40,453 nucleotides of DNA from IMG/VR virus record IMGVR_UViG_3300045611_000267, positions 1 to 40,453 of that record. One strand, written 5' to 3'. The position numbers and the translations under genes were made by a program. The first letter of the stretch is position 1. The number at the start of each line of letters is the position of its first letter. The notes beneath the pieces are model-generated. The model did no database searches. It was not told where the DNA came from and saw only the letters and a program-made list of their open reading frames with translations. Shown here one piece after another: positions 9,901 to 16,157 of the stretch. The stretch is from a virus.

Positions 9901-10880
9901 CAAGTACTTTAATGCCCCCGATTCCTTCAGCTTTGATTGGATATTTGACAAATACAGATTTTTACAGGCTTCAAAAAGCATGGAAGGGTAAAGAAGTTGA
10001 GGCATATGAAGAATTTAATATCAGTAAAGAAAATGCTCTCAAAGGAACCAATCCTCTTTTCATTCAGTTTGGCAAAATGACTGCTGATGTATCACAAAAA
10101 TTAATAGGTTCTACTAAATTAGGAGTTTCTCCAGAAAGAATAAGATACAGTTTGTCTCAAGTTTTTACAGGAAATAATGTTTTTGTAAATATAGGCAATA
10201 TTGCAGTTTCTGAACTATTAAGAAAAACTCATCCTGAACTTTTTCCTCATAGTGACCCTAATCTTTCAATGGCAGAAAGACTTCATTCTGAAATTAAAAA
10301 CAATTTTTGGGAATTTATTAAAGAAATACCAGGAGGTGATAAATTTGTGCATATCAGTACTCCAGGTGTTAAGCTAAAAAACAAATTTGATGAAACTGAA
10401 AGAGCTTCTGCAACTGAAAGAAAATCTCTTGATGATGTTTTGATGTTGCTTTGTTGGGGTAAACATTCAGAAAATGATATTATTGAATGGATAACATCAA
10501 AAGGACAAGCTACTGAAACCTTTTTTAATGAAAATGGTGAAGTTGTTGAATATCCTGAAAATCCTGAAAATCTTGTCAGTTCTTTAACAAATAAATATTT
10601 ACGTTTCAGACAATGGGATGAAGTAGCACGACATACTACAAATATTCCCCGTACAATTTGGGAACGTTTAGCACGGGCTACTCCTGAAGCAAGAGCGGAA
10701 ATGCTTTATGAGTTAGTTAAAAGAGAAGCACGTTTTACAAAAGAACCTTTTGAACAGACGAAAGACAGACTTTTGGAAACTGCAAGTTTATTGTCTGGTT
10801 TTATAACTGACCCTTTTGTGGTGGAATGGCAGAAAACTTTGGATAAAAGAGCAAACAAGCAACTTTTAAATTTAAAATAA
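6945..10880 (+). CDS. Large internal virion protein (polyvalent-type, LPD38-like segment)
   Basis: 1,311 aa, the largest gene here. TTG 6945 is preferred because AGGAGG lies at 6932-6937 and no ATG is suitably placed. Long charged helical regions make up most of it. Around residues 695-720 a hydrophobic block, FNPLFFLYNFPRDLFHIFL, resembles the NP-x-F-x3-N-x2-RD signature of large polyvalent protein-associated domain LPD38 (from memory). Such giant proteins in this slot (compare T7 gp16) are ejected and may degrade peptidoglycan, but no transglycosylase motif was identified. Function inferred from position. Confidence 0.6.
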   Translation: MPPNIFDVMKLQAQKFAPTQTTEELLPSLVPFSSTSSTPSTTSVSPTVSEIDNMLDNSTTPELGDDFLTWKDSPVKIWNDLTAAGNFYKGVASQEIDYNENGSFGDNLVSFANNIIGGIYRLPQIPYHLAAAFTDPIADEFANRVRENSLDTKENIFNEGDDEYNPHMGVGLKILENYYDIAKNMVDYAVSAFGALGTDIYLNQDITLGELRKFIYKDPVGFALTMSPIAKGMKAAARDYGIPANQYLKELVEKVNEHTNGELFKQVEKMDEKIGQGITSFKKSLASDEKGWVLELEGKEFLGNEEGSILNPFAKKATEVGEKPIISKEAQEFKDVLDKNEQTYREERAKKLSDYWKDFRRNWLDNTGNLKSDLIKTAGFLGKNVADRIILTRGASVYAKELLKEARAEDIFRGLSETEVSQLGQIAFARNIISIEEFSRQQYENTVQSVFRKMTNEEKITESERKRLIEGKRKVDHLGGLTEEKAIKFLDEFKDIHELTKERFDILQERAKMYSDAMRNIIDIGEQRGLLSKKSAQNLHRVTAYSPREWLDAIDPMRQNWGAKDFINVRDSGFHFLEGEVKSFLELDPRILLLNTYVRLASRILRNDAVLELNKLAEESLMGIERVKVTKMDKNGQPIWQPAPHGKSVLQGFEAGKEFRLFAPYDFVQDFVTSDSAITREVARIATLVSGSRILKSFATGAFNPLFFLYNFPRDLFHIFLTTNQYSSHLPVATLQMGKDFFSVIGDAWRMSGKTSEAFKEGMGLDLLTAEGMFGANKEIRLAEKRSSLQERNPEVIKGLEVLQNWATKMNITSELTGRLMIRERAIKNGMESWKASALARDYIDFGQFGVTGQVVNKIFPYFNASIQGTRGLLRNWKEKPLETTYKMAQLIFIDQSLNLTHRTLFPQSYEDTSDITFDNFFVIPTGISWKDKDNITRWLSLKIPKDPAQKFFSAFIRRAIDQHAGWEPDWGSLTQTAQDFVAIVPSTLMPPIPSALIGYLTNTDFYRLQKAWKGKEVEAYEEFNISKENALKGTNPLFIQFGKMTADVSQKLIGSTKLGVSPERIRYSLSQVFTGNNVFVNIGNIAVSELLRKTHPELFPHSDPNLSMAERLHSEIKNNFWEFIKEIPGGDKFVHISTPGVKLKNKFDETERASATERKSLDDVLMLLCWGKHSENDIIEWITSKGQATETFFNENGEVVEYPENPENLVSSLTNKYLRFRQWDEVARHTTNIPRTIWERLARATPEARAEMLYELVKREARFTKEPFEQTKDRLLETASLLSGFITDPFVVEWQKTLDKRANKQLLNLK

Positions 10881-10892
10881 GGAGGCTTTAAA

Positions 10893-11699
10893 ATGGGAGC
10901 AACATTTTCGAGAATTAAAACATGGACAAGTGAAATTTTAACTGCTACTGATCTTAATGCAGAGTTTAACAATATTTTAAACAATCTAACTCCTGCTGGT
11001 ACAGATGATGCAAGCGCAACACTTAGCGATATGCAAACAATAGTTGACCCGACAGGCGGGTCTCTTGCAACAAGTCTTGCGGGAGAACTTCAACGATTGC
11101 GCTATATGATAAAAGCAATTAGTGGAGGTGCTTATTGGTACAGCACTCCGAGCGCAATAGCTGCTGATACAGTTGACGGTTTTCATGCAACAGCAACACC
11201 AACAGCAGGTAAAGTTCCAGTAGCAGACGGTAGTGGTAAGCTGGACAGTTGGGTTACTACTGTAACAGTTCCTGCTTTTCATGCTACTATGGGGGGTGGA
11301 ACTCAGAGTTTAAGTGATGACACTTGGACAAAAATTGTTTTTGATACGGAAGTTTTTGATACTGCTACTTGTTATGACCCCACAACCAATTATCGGTTTG
11401 TTCCCAATGTAGCAGGGAAATATCTTGTAATTGTGCAAGTTGGTTTTGATACGACAGTTGATGGAATAAGTGTCGGTGCTGGAATATGGCAGAATGGGGC
11501 GCAAACTCAATCAATGATTAATACTCTTTCCAATCCTGCTGCTGCAAACAAAAAACCGTTTGCTTCATGTTCTGCAATTATAGCTTTTAATGGTACAACT
11601 GATTATGTTGAAGGTTGGGCTTATCAGTTTAGCGGAGGTGCAAAAGACCTTGATGGAAATGCAATCAAGACCTTCTTTTGTGCTTCAAAAGTAGGTTAA
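10893..11699 (+). CDS. Tail-fibre protein with C1q-like tip (copy 1)
   Basis: 268 aa. Residues 1-85 resemble a phage fibre base (WTSEILTATDLNAEFNNIL; then LAGELQRLRYMI). A TVDGFHATATPTAGKVPVAD linker follows, and from about residue 128 there is a C1q/TNF-like beta-sandwich (FHATMGGG, then SDDTWTKIVFDTEVFDT, then F.PNVAGKYLV). These tips usually trimerise and bind receptors. The tip is clearly paralogous to the end of the next gene. AAGGAGG at 10880-10886 is the ribosome site; the stop abuts the next ATG. Confidence 0.75.
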   Translation: MGATFSRIKTWTSEILTATDLNAEFNNILNNLTPAGTDDASATLSDMQTIVDPTGGSLATSLAGELQRLRYMIKAISGGAYWYSTPSAIAADTVDGFHATATPTAGKVPVADGSGKLDSWVTTVTVPAFHATMGGGTQSLSDDTWTKIVFDTEVFDTATCYDPTTNYRFVPNVAGKYLVIVQVGFDTTVDGISVGAGIWQNGAQTQSMINTLSNPAAANKKPFASCSAIIAFNGTTDYVEGWAYQFSGGAKDLDGNAIKTFFCASKVG

Positions 11700-13274
11700 A
11701 TGACAACTTTAATAAAAGGCGGAAATGCTGATACAGTTGATGGATATCACGCTTCAACTACTGCAACAGCTTCTACGATTCCAGTAGCTGGAGACGATGG
11801 TAAACTATCAGGAGATTGGTTTAGTTCAATTTCTCATACAATTAATACAACTTCTCCTTTAAAAGGTGGGGGTTCTTTTAGCACAACTGCATTGACTCTT
11901 TCTCTTGCAGGTCTTGAAACAACAGGACTGGCAAATCAATTTGTTGGTGTAAGTGCTGATTATAGATATTGGGAATATAAGTCTTTAATTGCTGGTACAG
12001 GGATTATTCTTTCGCATAATCCTGCAAGTTTAACAATTACTAATTCTTCTCCTGATCAAGTTGTCTCTTTAACTGGTGGTACTGGCATTTCAGTTTCAGG
12101 CACATATCCTTCATTTACAATATCTGCTTCTGTAAGTAGTTATTGGACTGATGCTACAACTTATATTTATCCGAGTACCACGTCAAATGTTTTTAAAATT
12201 GCTGATACAGCAACCAGTGAAAGTTTGATTGGACAGGGAACTTCAACAAACATTGCAAATTGGATTAAGCCAATAGCAGTTTCAGGGAGAAATTACAGTC
12301 TTGCTGTTGAGCTTGATGCCAATACTTCTGAATCAGGAGACAAGCTTGCTTTATATTGTGCTACAAAAGCAAGATCAACTTTTACAGGTACGGTTTGGGC
12401 TTTAAACTCTCTTATTGAACTTGATAGTGGTTTTGCTGGAACAGCTACTTGTTTTGAGGTTGATGTAAATAATAATACATCAAGTGATAATAAAGGTAAT
12501 GGTATTTCAATAACAGGCATAAGTTCAAGTGGTAAATCCGCTGGTGCGGCTATTGTTGTGGCAAGAGCAGATTCATCTTTATGGGAAAATGGTGTTTTTT
12601 TAATGGATGTCAAAACTGGATTTTATGCAAATCAGGATGATTCTACAACAAACAATATTTTGCAACTTCAACATAACTCTAATGATAAATTTTATATAAC
12701 CTATGATGGTAATGCTTTTGTTGATGGATATTTGTATCTTGACGATATTTCTGCTCCATCACCTACAACAAATAAACTATATAGTGTTAGTGGAGGTTTA
12801 TATTGGAATGGAACAGCAATAGGTGGTTCTTCAAGTGTTGCTTTTCATGCAAACAGAGGTGGAAGCAGTCAAACTATTTCTGATGACACTTGGACTTTGA
12901 TTGAATTTGGAACAGAGGTCTTTGACACTGCTTCATGTTATGACACAGGTACATATAAATTCACTCCTAATGTAGCAGGAAAGTATCTTATAACTGTGCA
13001 AACTTCTATGGCATATGGCAGTGTAGATAATTGGTGTACAGGAGCAGGTATTTGGAAAAATGGCACTCAGGTACAAAGCGGAATTTATTGGTTTGCCAAA
13101 CCAACTTCTTCTTCAAATGGCAGACCTTATGCAACTTGTACAGCAGTTCTTGATATGAATGGTTCAACAGACTATGTTCAAGGTTATTGCTACCATGCTT
13201 TTGCTGGAGTTGGAGACTTGTCTCTTGATGGTAGTACAATTAAAACCTTTTTCTGTGGAGCAAAAATTGGATAA
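11700..13274 (+). CDS. Tail-fibre protein with C1q-like tip (copy 2)
   Basis: 524 aa, ATG directly after the TAA of copy 1. It opens with the same TVDGYHAST linker found inside copy 1, continues with Ser/Thr-rich beta sequence (about residues 40-370), and ends with a C1q-like tip from about residue 380 (FHANRGGSSQTISDDTWTLI, then NVAGKYLI). The missing adhesion N-terminus suggests that it attaches to copy 1 or forms a distal section. There is no clear ribosome site, so translation probably depends on reinitiation from copy 1. It is the last plus-strand gene before the convergent early operon. Confidence 0.7.
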   Translation: MTTLIKGGNADTVDGYHASTTATASTIPVAGDDGKLSGDWFSSISHTINTTSPLKGGGSFSTTALTLSLAGLETTGLANQFVGVSADYRYWEYKSLIAGTGIILSHNPASLTITNSSPDQVVSLTGGTGISVSGTYPSFTISASVSSYWTDATTYIYPSTTSNVFKIADTATSESLIGQGTSTNIANWIKPIAVSGRNYSLAVELDANTSESGDKLALYCATKARSTFTGTVWALNSLIELDSGFAGTATCFEVDVNNNTSSDNKGNGISITGISSSGKSAGAAIVVARADSSLWENGVFLMDVKTGFYANQDDSTTNNILQLQHNSNDKFYITYDGNAFVDGYLYLDDISAPSPTTNKLYSVSGGLYWNGTAIGGSSSVAFHANRGGSSQTISDDTWTLIEFGTEVFDTASCYDTGTYKFTPNVAGKYLITVQTSMAYGSVDNWCTGAGIWKNGTQVQSGIYWFAKPTSSSNGRPYATCTAVLDMNGSTDYVQGYCYHAFAGVGDLSLDGSTIKTFFCGAKIG

Positions 13275-13359
13275 GAAAAATTTTGGTACAAATCTAATTG
13301 CTTTCTCCTTTCCCGTAATTATGGTTTTTGATTTGGTTTTTGATTTGGTTATATCCATA

Positions 13360-13584
13360 TTAAAAACCAATGGTTAGTAATCTCAACTTAATAATATCAA
13401 TTTCTTTTCTTATAAGGCGATGAAATGCTTTTTGAAAATTACACTTCGTTTGGTATTTCTGATGCTGGCAGTTATACTTGCCCATTATTCCCTCAAAACG
13501 ATAAAGTTGGTCAAGTAATAATTCATCGGTTAGTAATCTCAATATTTTTATTTCTCGTTTAAAACTATCTGTAACTGTCAACAT
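13360..13584 (-). CDS. Small protein of unknown function, end of the early operon
   Basis: 74 aa, Lys/Arg/Leu-rich and probably helical. The start at 13584 is supported by TAGGAGAAAG just upstream. The ORF overlaps the end of the preceding gene by 20 bases. It has Cys-x-His-x8-Cys (residues 39-48), not enough for a zinc-finger call. A 15-base direct repeat (GGTTAGTAATCTCAA on plus at 13,371 and 13,530) lies inside it and encodes LRLLT twice. Confidence 0.6.
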   Translation of the reverse strand: MLTVTDSFKREIKILRLLTDELLLDQLYRFEGIMGKYNCQHQKYQTKCNFQKAFHRLIRKEIDIIKLRLLTIGF

Positions 13585-13879
13585 ATCTTTCTCCTATTAT
13601 AAAATATTCCTCTAATCTGTTAATAATAATTTCAATTAATTTTCCCTTACTTATGTTTCCTTGCTGGTATTGAAAGAATGGGTCATCAAGCCCCAAACCT
13701 CCAAGTCTGATACATCTAATACATCCTTTCATTGCTTTGTGTGTTTCTTCTGTATTAAATAATGCCATGATTGCATCTGCCACATTTCCACAAGATGGAG
13801 ATGCGCCCATTTCATAATTTTGTGTTGCTGTTAAAATAATGTCTGCTATTTTATTTCTTAAAGACATAGCTTTTGTCAT
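13565..13879 (-). CDS. Hypothetical phage protein
   Basis: 104 aa. ATG 13879 or ATG 13864 could be the start. The first overlaps (ATGA) a short upstream frame but has no strong ribosome site. The core NKIADIILTATQNYEMGAS and the end GKLIEIIINRLEEYFI look like amphipathic helices; four Cys are present without a clear metal pattern. No family recognised. It is part of the early operon, and overlaps the next gene by 20 bases. Confidence 0.55.
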   Translation of the reverse strand: MTKAMSLRNKIADIILTATQNYEMGASPSCGNVADAIMALFNTEETHKAMKGCIRCIRLGGLGLDDPFFQYQQGNISKGKLIEIIINRLEEYFIIGERYVDSYR

Positions 13880-14241
13880 TCATTTACATCATTGATTAAC
13901 TGTTCTATATCTTTGCCCTGTTGTTTTTTTTCATTTAATTTTCCCCCTCAAAGTTTTTACATAATCATTCTAATCGCTTGTTTTAATTCCTTTATTCTTT
14001 TTATTCTCCTTTCTCCTTCTGTACTGTTTAATATCCTCTACCAAGAAAATCATTGTGTTGAACTTATCTCCACAATGCTTATAACCCTTAATTGTATCTC
14101 TTTTTATGCCCTTTTCCTTTTTATATCAATATCTTATCATTAATCATTTATTTCTTTTATCCTTACCAAGTAAGGGTATCCCTCATATTTTCAAATTAAT
14201 GCTCACTCAGGGCTTCCTGCTAACGCAGGGACGGCAAAATG
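13880..14241. other. Intergenic stretch of 362 bases in the early operon
   Basis: No firm gene. It holds the ATA-start frame at 13970-14107, a micro-frame with an A8 run at 13876-13934, and two perfect small inverted repeats: CCTTAC-CAA-GTAAGG (14161-14175) and CCTGC-TAAC-GCAGG (14216-14229). The hairpins lie downstream of the 14242-14487 gene on the minus strand and may reduce read-through or stabilise the message; neither has a U-run. Confidence 0.5.
13970..14107 (-). pseudogene. Possible 45-aa frame with an ATA in the start position
   Basis: This frame, ending at TAG 13970-13972, encodes a believable small basic protein (KRDTIKGYKHCGDKFNTM, then a Lys/Arg-rich tail). AAAGGA lies 8 bases before codon ATA at 14107, where ATG would be expected. 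A G-to-A change in the start codon would make it a dead or weakly translated gene. It may equally be chance; there is no homology evidence. Confidence 0.25.
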
Positions 14242-14487
14242 TCATATTTTTATATATTTTTCCCCTAAAAAAACTTTTTGCCAGATACGATACCAGAAAA
14301 ACGGAACAAATCGCACAGGGTAAAATGTACCATCTGTTGATGAAAAAACAGCTTTCGGAATAAACCCGAAAGTATTAATAAGAGTATGAGGGTTTGTTTC
14401 TTTTAAAAGTTCTACATATTTTTCATCTGATAGTTCTGTCTCATGTAATGTTCCTTCATACCATGCTCTCATACTTATGTCTCCCAT
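14242..14487 (-). CDS. Hypothetical phage protein
   Basis: 81 aa. ATG 14487 is chosen because GAGGTGG stands 7-9 bases before it, while a GTG at 14496 lies inside that ribosome site. The first half is acidic (YEGTLHETELSDEKYVELL), the second half aromatic and basic (FYPVRFVPFFWYRIWQKVF). No family recognised. It overlaps the preceding gene by 13 bases, so it is translated with the operon. Confidence 0.6.
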   Translation of the reverse strand: MGDISMRAWYEGTLHETELSDEKYVELLKETNPHTLINTFGFIPKAVFSSTDGTFYPVRFVPFFWYRIWQKVFLGEKYIKI

Positions 14488-14738
14488 ACTTTCCACCTCT
14501 TAATTATTGGTCTTCTTGCTACAAGAATAGTTCTCTTTTTCTTATTTGGTTTAATTGAACAGAGAAGAACAATATCACGTCTGTTTTTATACAAGTAACA
14601 AGCTAATCCCCACGGATGGTTGCATTCAAATTCAATTCCTTCACCTTTTTCTAATCGTTCTATTGCAGCAACTTCCCATTTCCAAATTTCAGATGGCTTA
14701 TATTTTAAGCTTCTGCTATGTCTGTTTAGTAATCCCAT
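14475..14738 (-). CDS. Hypothetical phage protein
   Basis: 87 aa with AAGGAG before ATG 14738. It is basic with many Trp/Tyr (SEIWKWEVAAIERLEKGEG; HPWGLACYLYKNRRDIVLLC), which hints at a compact alpha/beta fold. No motif recognised. It lies 20 bases after the DUF3987-like ATPase gene on the same strand, so it may be a small partner of the replication genes; this is context only. Confidence 0.6.
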   Translation of the reverse strand: MGLLNRHSRSLKYKPSEIWKWEVAAIERLEKGEGIEFECNHPWGLACYLYKNRRDIVLLCSIKPNKKKRTILVARRPIIKRWKVWET

Positions 14739-14758
14739 TTCTTTTCTCCTTTATAAAG

Positions 14759-15910
14759 TTATTTTTCGCCTAACCATTTTAACCTAATTCCATCTGTGGA
14801 ATTTAAAATTTTGATAGTCTTCATTTTTGACAATGTAATAATAGCTTTTTCAATCTTGTCATGGTCTCCATCCCGCCAAATAGCTCTTACAATATCTGCC
14901 TTAGCCATTTCTTTATGTTGTCGAATAAGGTGCATTATATTATGTACAATGCCAGCCTCAGAAGACAATCCAAAACTACCATAAACCATAGGCATTTTTA
15001 ATTCAATTTCATCCAGCCATTGCTTTGCTGTTTGCATGTCTATAACTTCAATATTTAATGATTTTCCATATGTTCTTGATATAGAAAAAAGAAGAGCAAG
15101 TTTTAATAAATGCTGAGGTTTTCGATGAAGATATGACTCAAAACGTTTATCATTGATAATATTGCGATTTTTTGACAAGTACCATTCATTATACCATTGT
15201 TGTGCTTCAGGAGTTTTCTTCCATTCTCCATTTAACAAATAAATACTCTGCAGTTTTTCAAGAATAGCTTTTTGTTTATCAACTGGAAAGTTTGGGTCAG
15301 GATTTAAATGTCGAGGAGTCTCTTCAAAAACAAATATAATTCTTGAAGTAAAACCAGAGCCAATTGCTTGCACAGGAATTACTGTTGAAATAACTTCTGG
15401 TTGAATACCACCAATCATATTCACCCATGTGTTTGTAACAATATTTTCCCCTTCATGTTGAGTAAAATATTTGAAAGTTTCCTGACAGTCGTAAAGTTTT
15501 ATTAGAGCTGTTATAAATTTAATATCCCGTTCCCCCATAAAAAACGCCCATTCGTCAGCTATAATATTATAAGATGCATGTGGAAATTCTTTGCCCTGAT
15601 AGCTGAAAAACTTTGTAGAGTCTTCAATCTCAGTATAAAGTCTGCGCTGAGTAATGCCATCGGGGGCAATAGCAACACCTTTTATTTTTTCTAATATATC
15701 TCGCATGAATTTCATAGCTGCTGTTTTTCGCACCGCTGGTGCTCCAACTAATACAAAATAACTATTTGCGAAAAGGTTTCCAAAGCCTTCTTTTATCCAG
15801 ACTTTTCTTTCAAGAACTCCAGCTATACAAGACAAACAAGCCGCAATGTGATATGACGTAGGAGCTTCAGACTCTTGAGTATAATTTATCCATTCTTCAA
15901 TCAAGCTCAT
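14759..15910 (-). CDS. DUF3987-like ATPase, putative replicative helicase
   Basis: 383 aa from ATG 15910, chosen over an upstream in-frame ATG (15937) because GAGG stands about 6 bases before it. N-terminal pattern (APTSYHIAACLSCIAGVLER, then NLFANSYFVLVG) is that of DUF3987, a RecA-fold family often serving as phage helicase or primase-helicase. Walker A is G56APAVRKT63, with Arg where Gly is usual before Lys. Walker B is NIIADE (D119/E120). The C-terminal about 80 residues look like a winged helix (KADIVRAIWRDGDHDKIEKA). It is the only helicase candidate seen, between small genes in the replication operon. Confidence 0.7.
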   Translation of the reverse strand: MSLIEEWINYTQESEAPTSYHIAACLSCIAGVLERKVWIKEGFGNLFANSYFVLVGAPAVRKTAAMKFMRDILEKIKGVAIAPDGITQRRLYTEIEDSTKFFSYQGKEFPHASYNIIADEWAFFMGERDIKFITALIKLYDCQETFKYFTQHEGENIVTNTWVNMIGGIQPEVISTVIPVQAIGSGFTSRIIFVFEETPRHLNPDPNFPVDKQKAILEKLQSIYLLNGEWKKTPEAQQWYNEWYLSKNRNIINDKRFESYLHRKPQHLLKLALLFSISRTYGKSLNIEVIDMQTAKQWLDEIELKMPMVYGSFGLSSEAGIVHNIMHLIRQHKEMAKADIVRAIWRDGDHDKIEKAIITLSKMKTIKILNSTDGIRLKWLGEK

Positions 15911-16154
15911 TTTTTGTCCTCTTTCTTTTATAAGCACAACCGCAACTTTTAGTAACCTCTGTTTTTAAATTAACCGCTCTGATAATTTTAGTTTTTCCAC
16001 AATCGCATTGACAGAGACAGTCAGATAAATAACCTTTCCAATAATGTTTTAATACTACTAATTTCCCAAATCTCTTACCAGTCAGGTCTTTTCGTTTTGA
16101 AATGGCAGCTTGTTTTAATCTTTCATATGTCAAAGTAACTTGTTTTCTTTCCAT
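15897..16154 (-). CDS. Zinc-ribbon protein of the HNH-accessory type
   Basis: 85 aa. The pattern DLTGKRFGKLVVL followed by CQCDCGKTKIIRAVNLKT and SCGC is the N-terminal DNA-binding ribbon typical of many phage HNH homing endonucleases; the HNH catalytic part is absent. Four Cys in C-x-C-x(n)-C-x-C probably bind zinc. It could be a stand-alone DNA-binding protein or a remnant of a homing endonuclease. It starts 4 bases after the polymerase-like gene, and its end overlaps the ATPase start. Confidence 0.7.
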   Translation of the reverse strand: MERKQVTLTYERLKQAAISKRKDLTGKRFGKLVVLKHYWKGYLSDCLCQCDCGKTKIIRAVNLKTEVTKSCGCAYKRKRTKNELD

Positions 16155-16157
16155 TTT

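Noticed and set aside
10893-13274. Diversity-generating retroelement acting on the C1q-like fibre tips
   Set aside because: No reverse transcriptase gene or template repeat is visible; the two tips look like ordinary divergent paralogues.
13892-14143. 83-aa plus-strand hydrophobic frame
   Set aside because: No ribosome site, opposite to the operon direction, and its hydrophobicity comes from T-rich codons complementary to A-rich minus-strand DNA.
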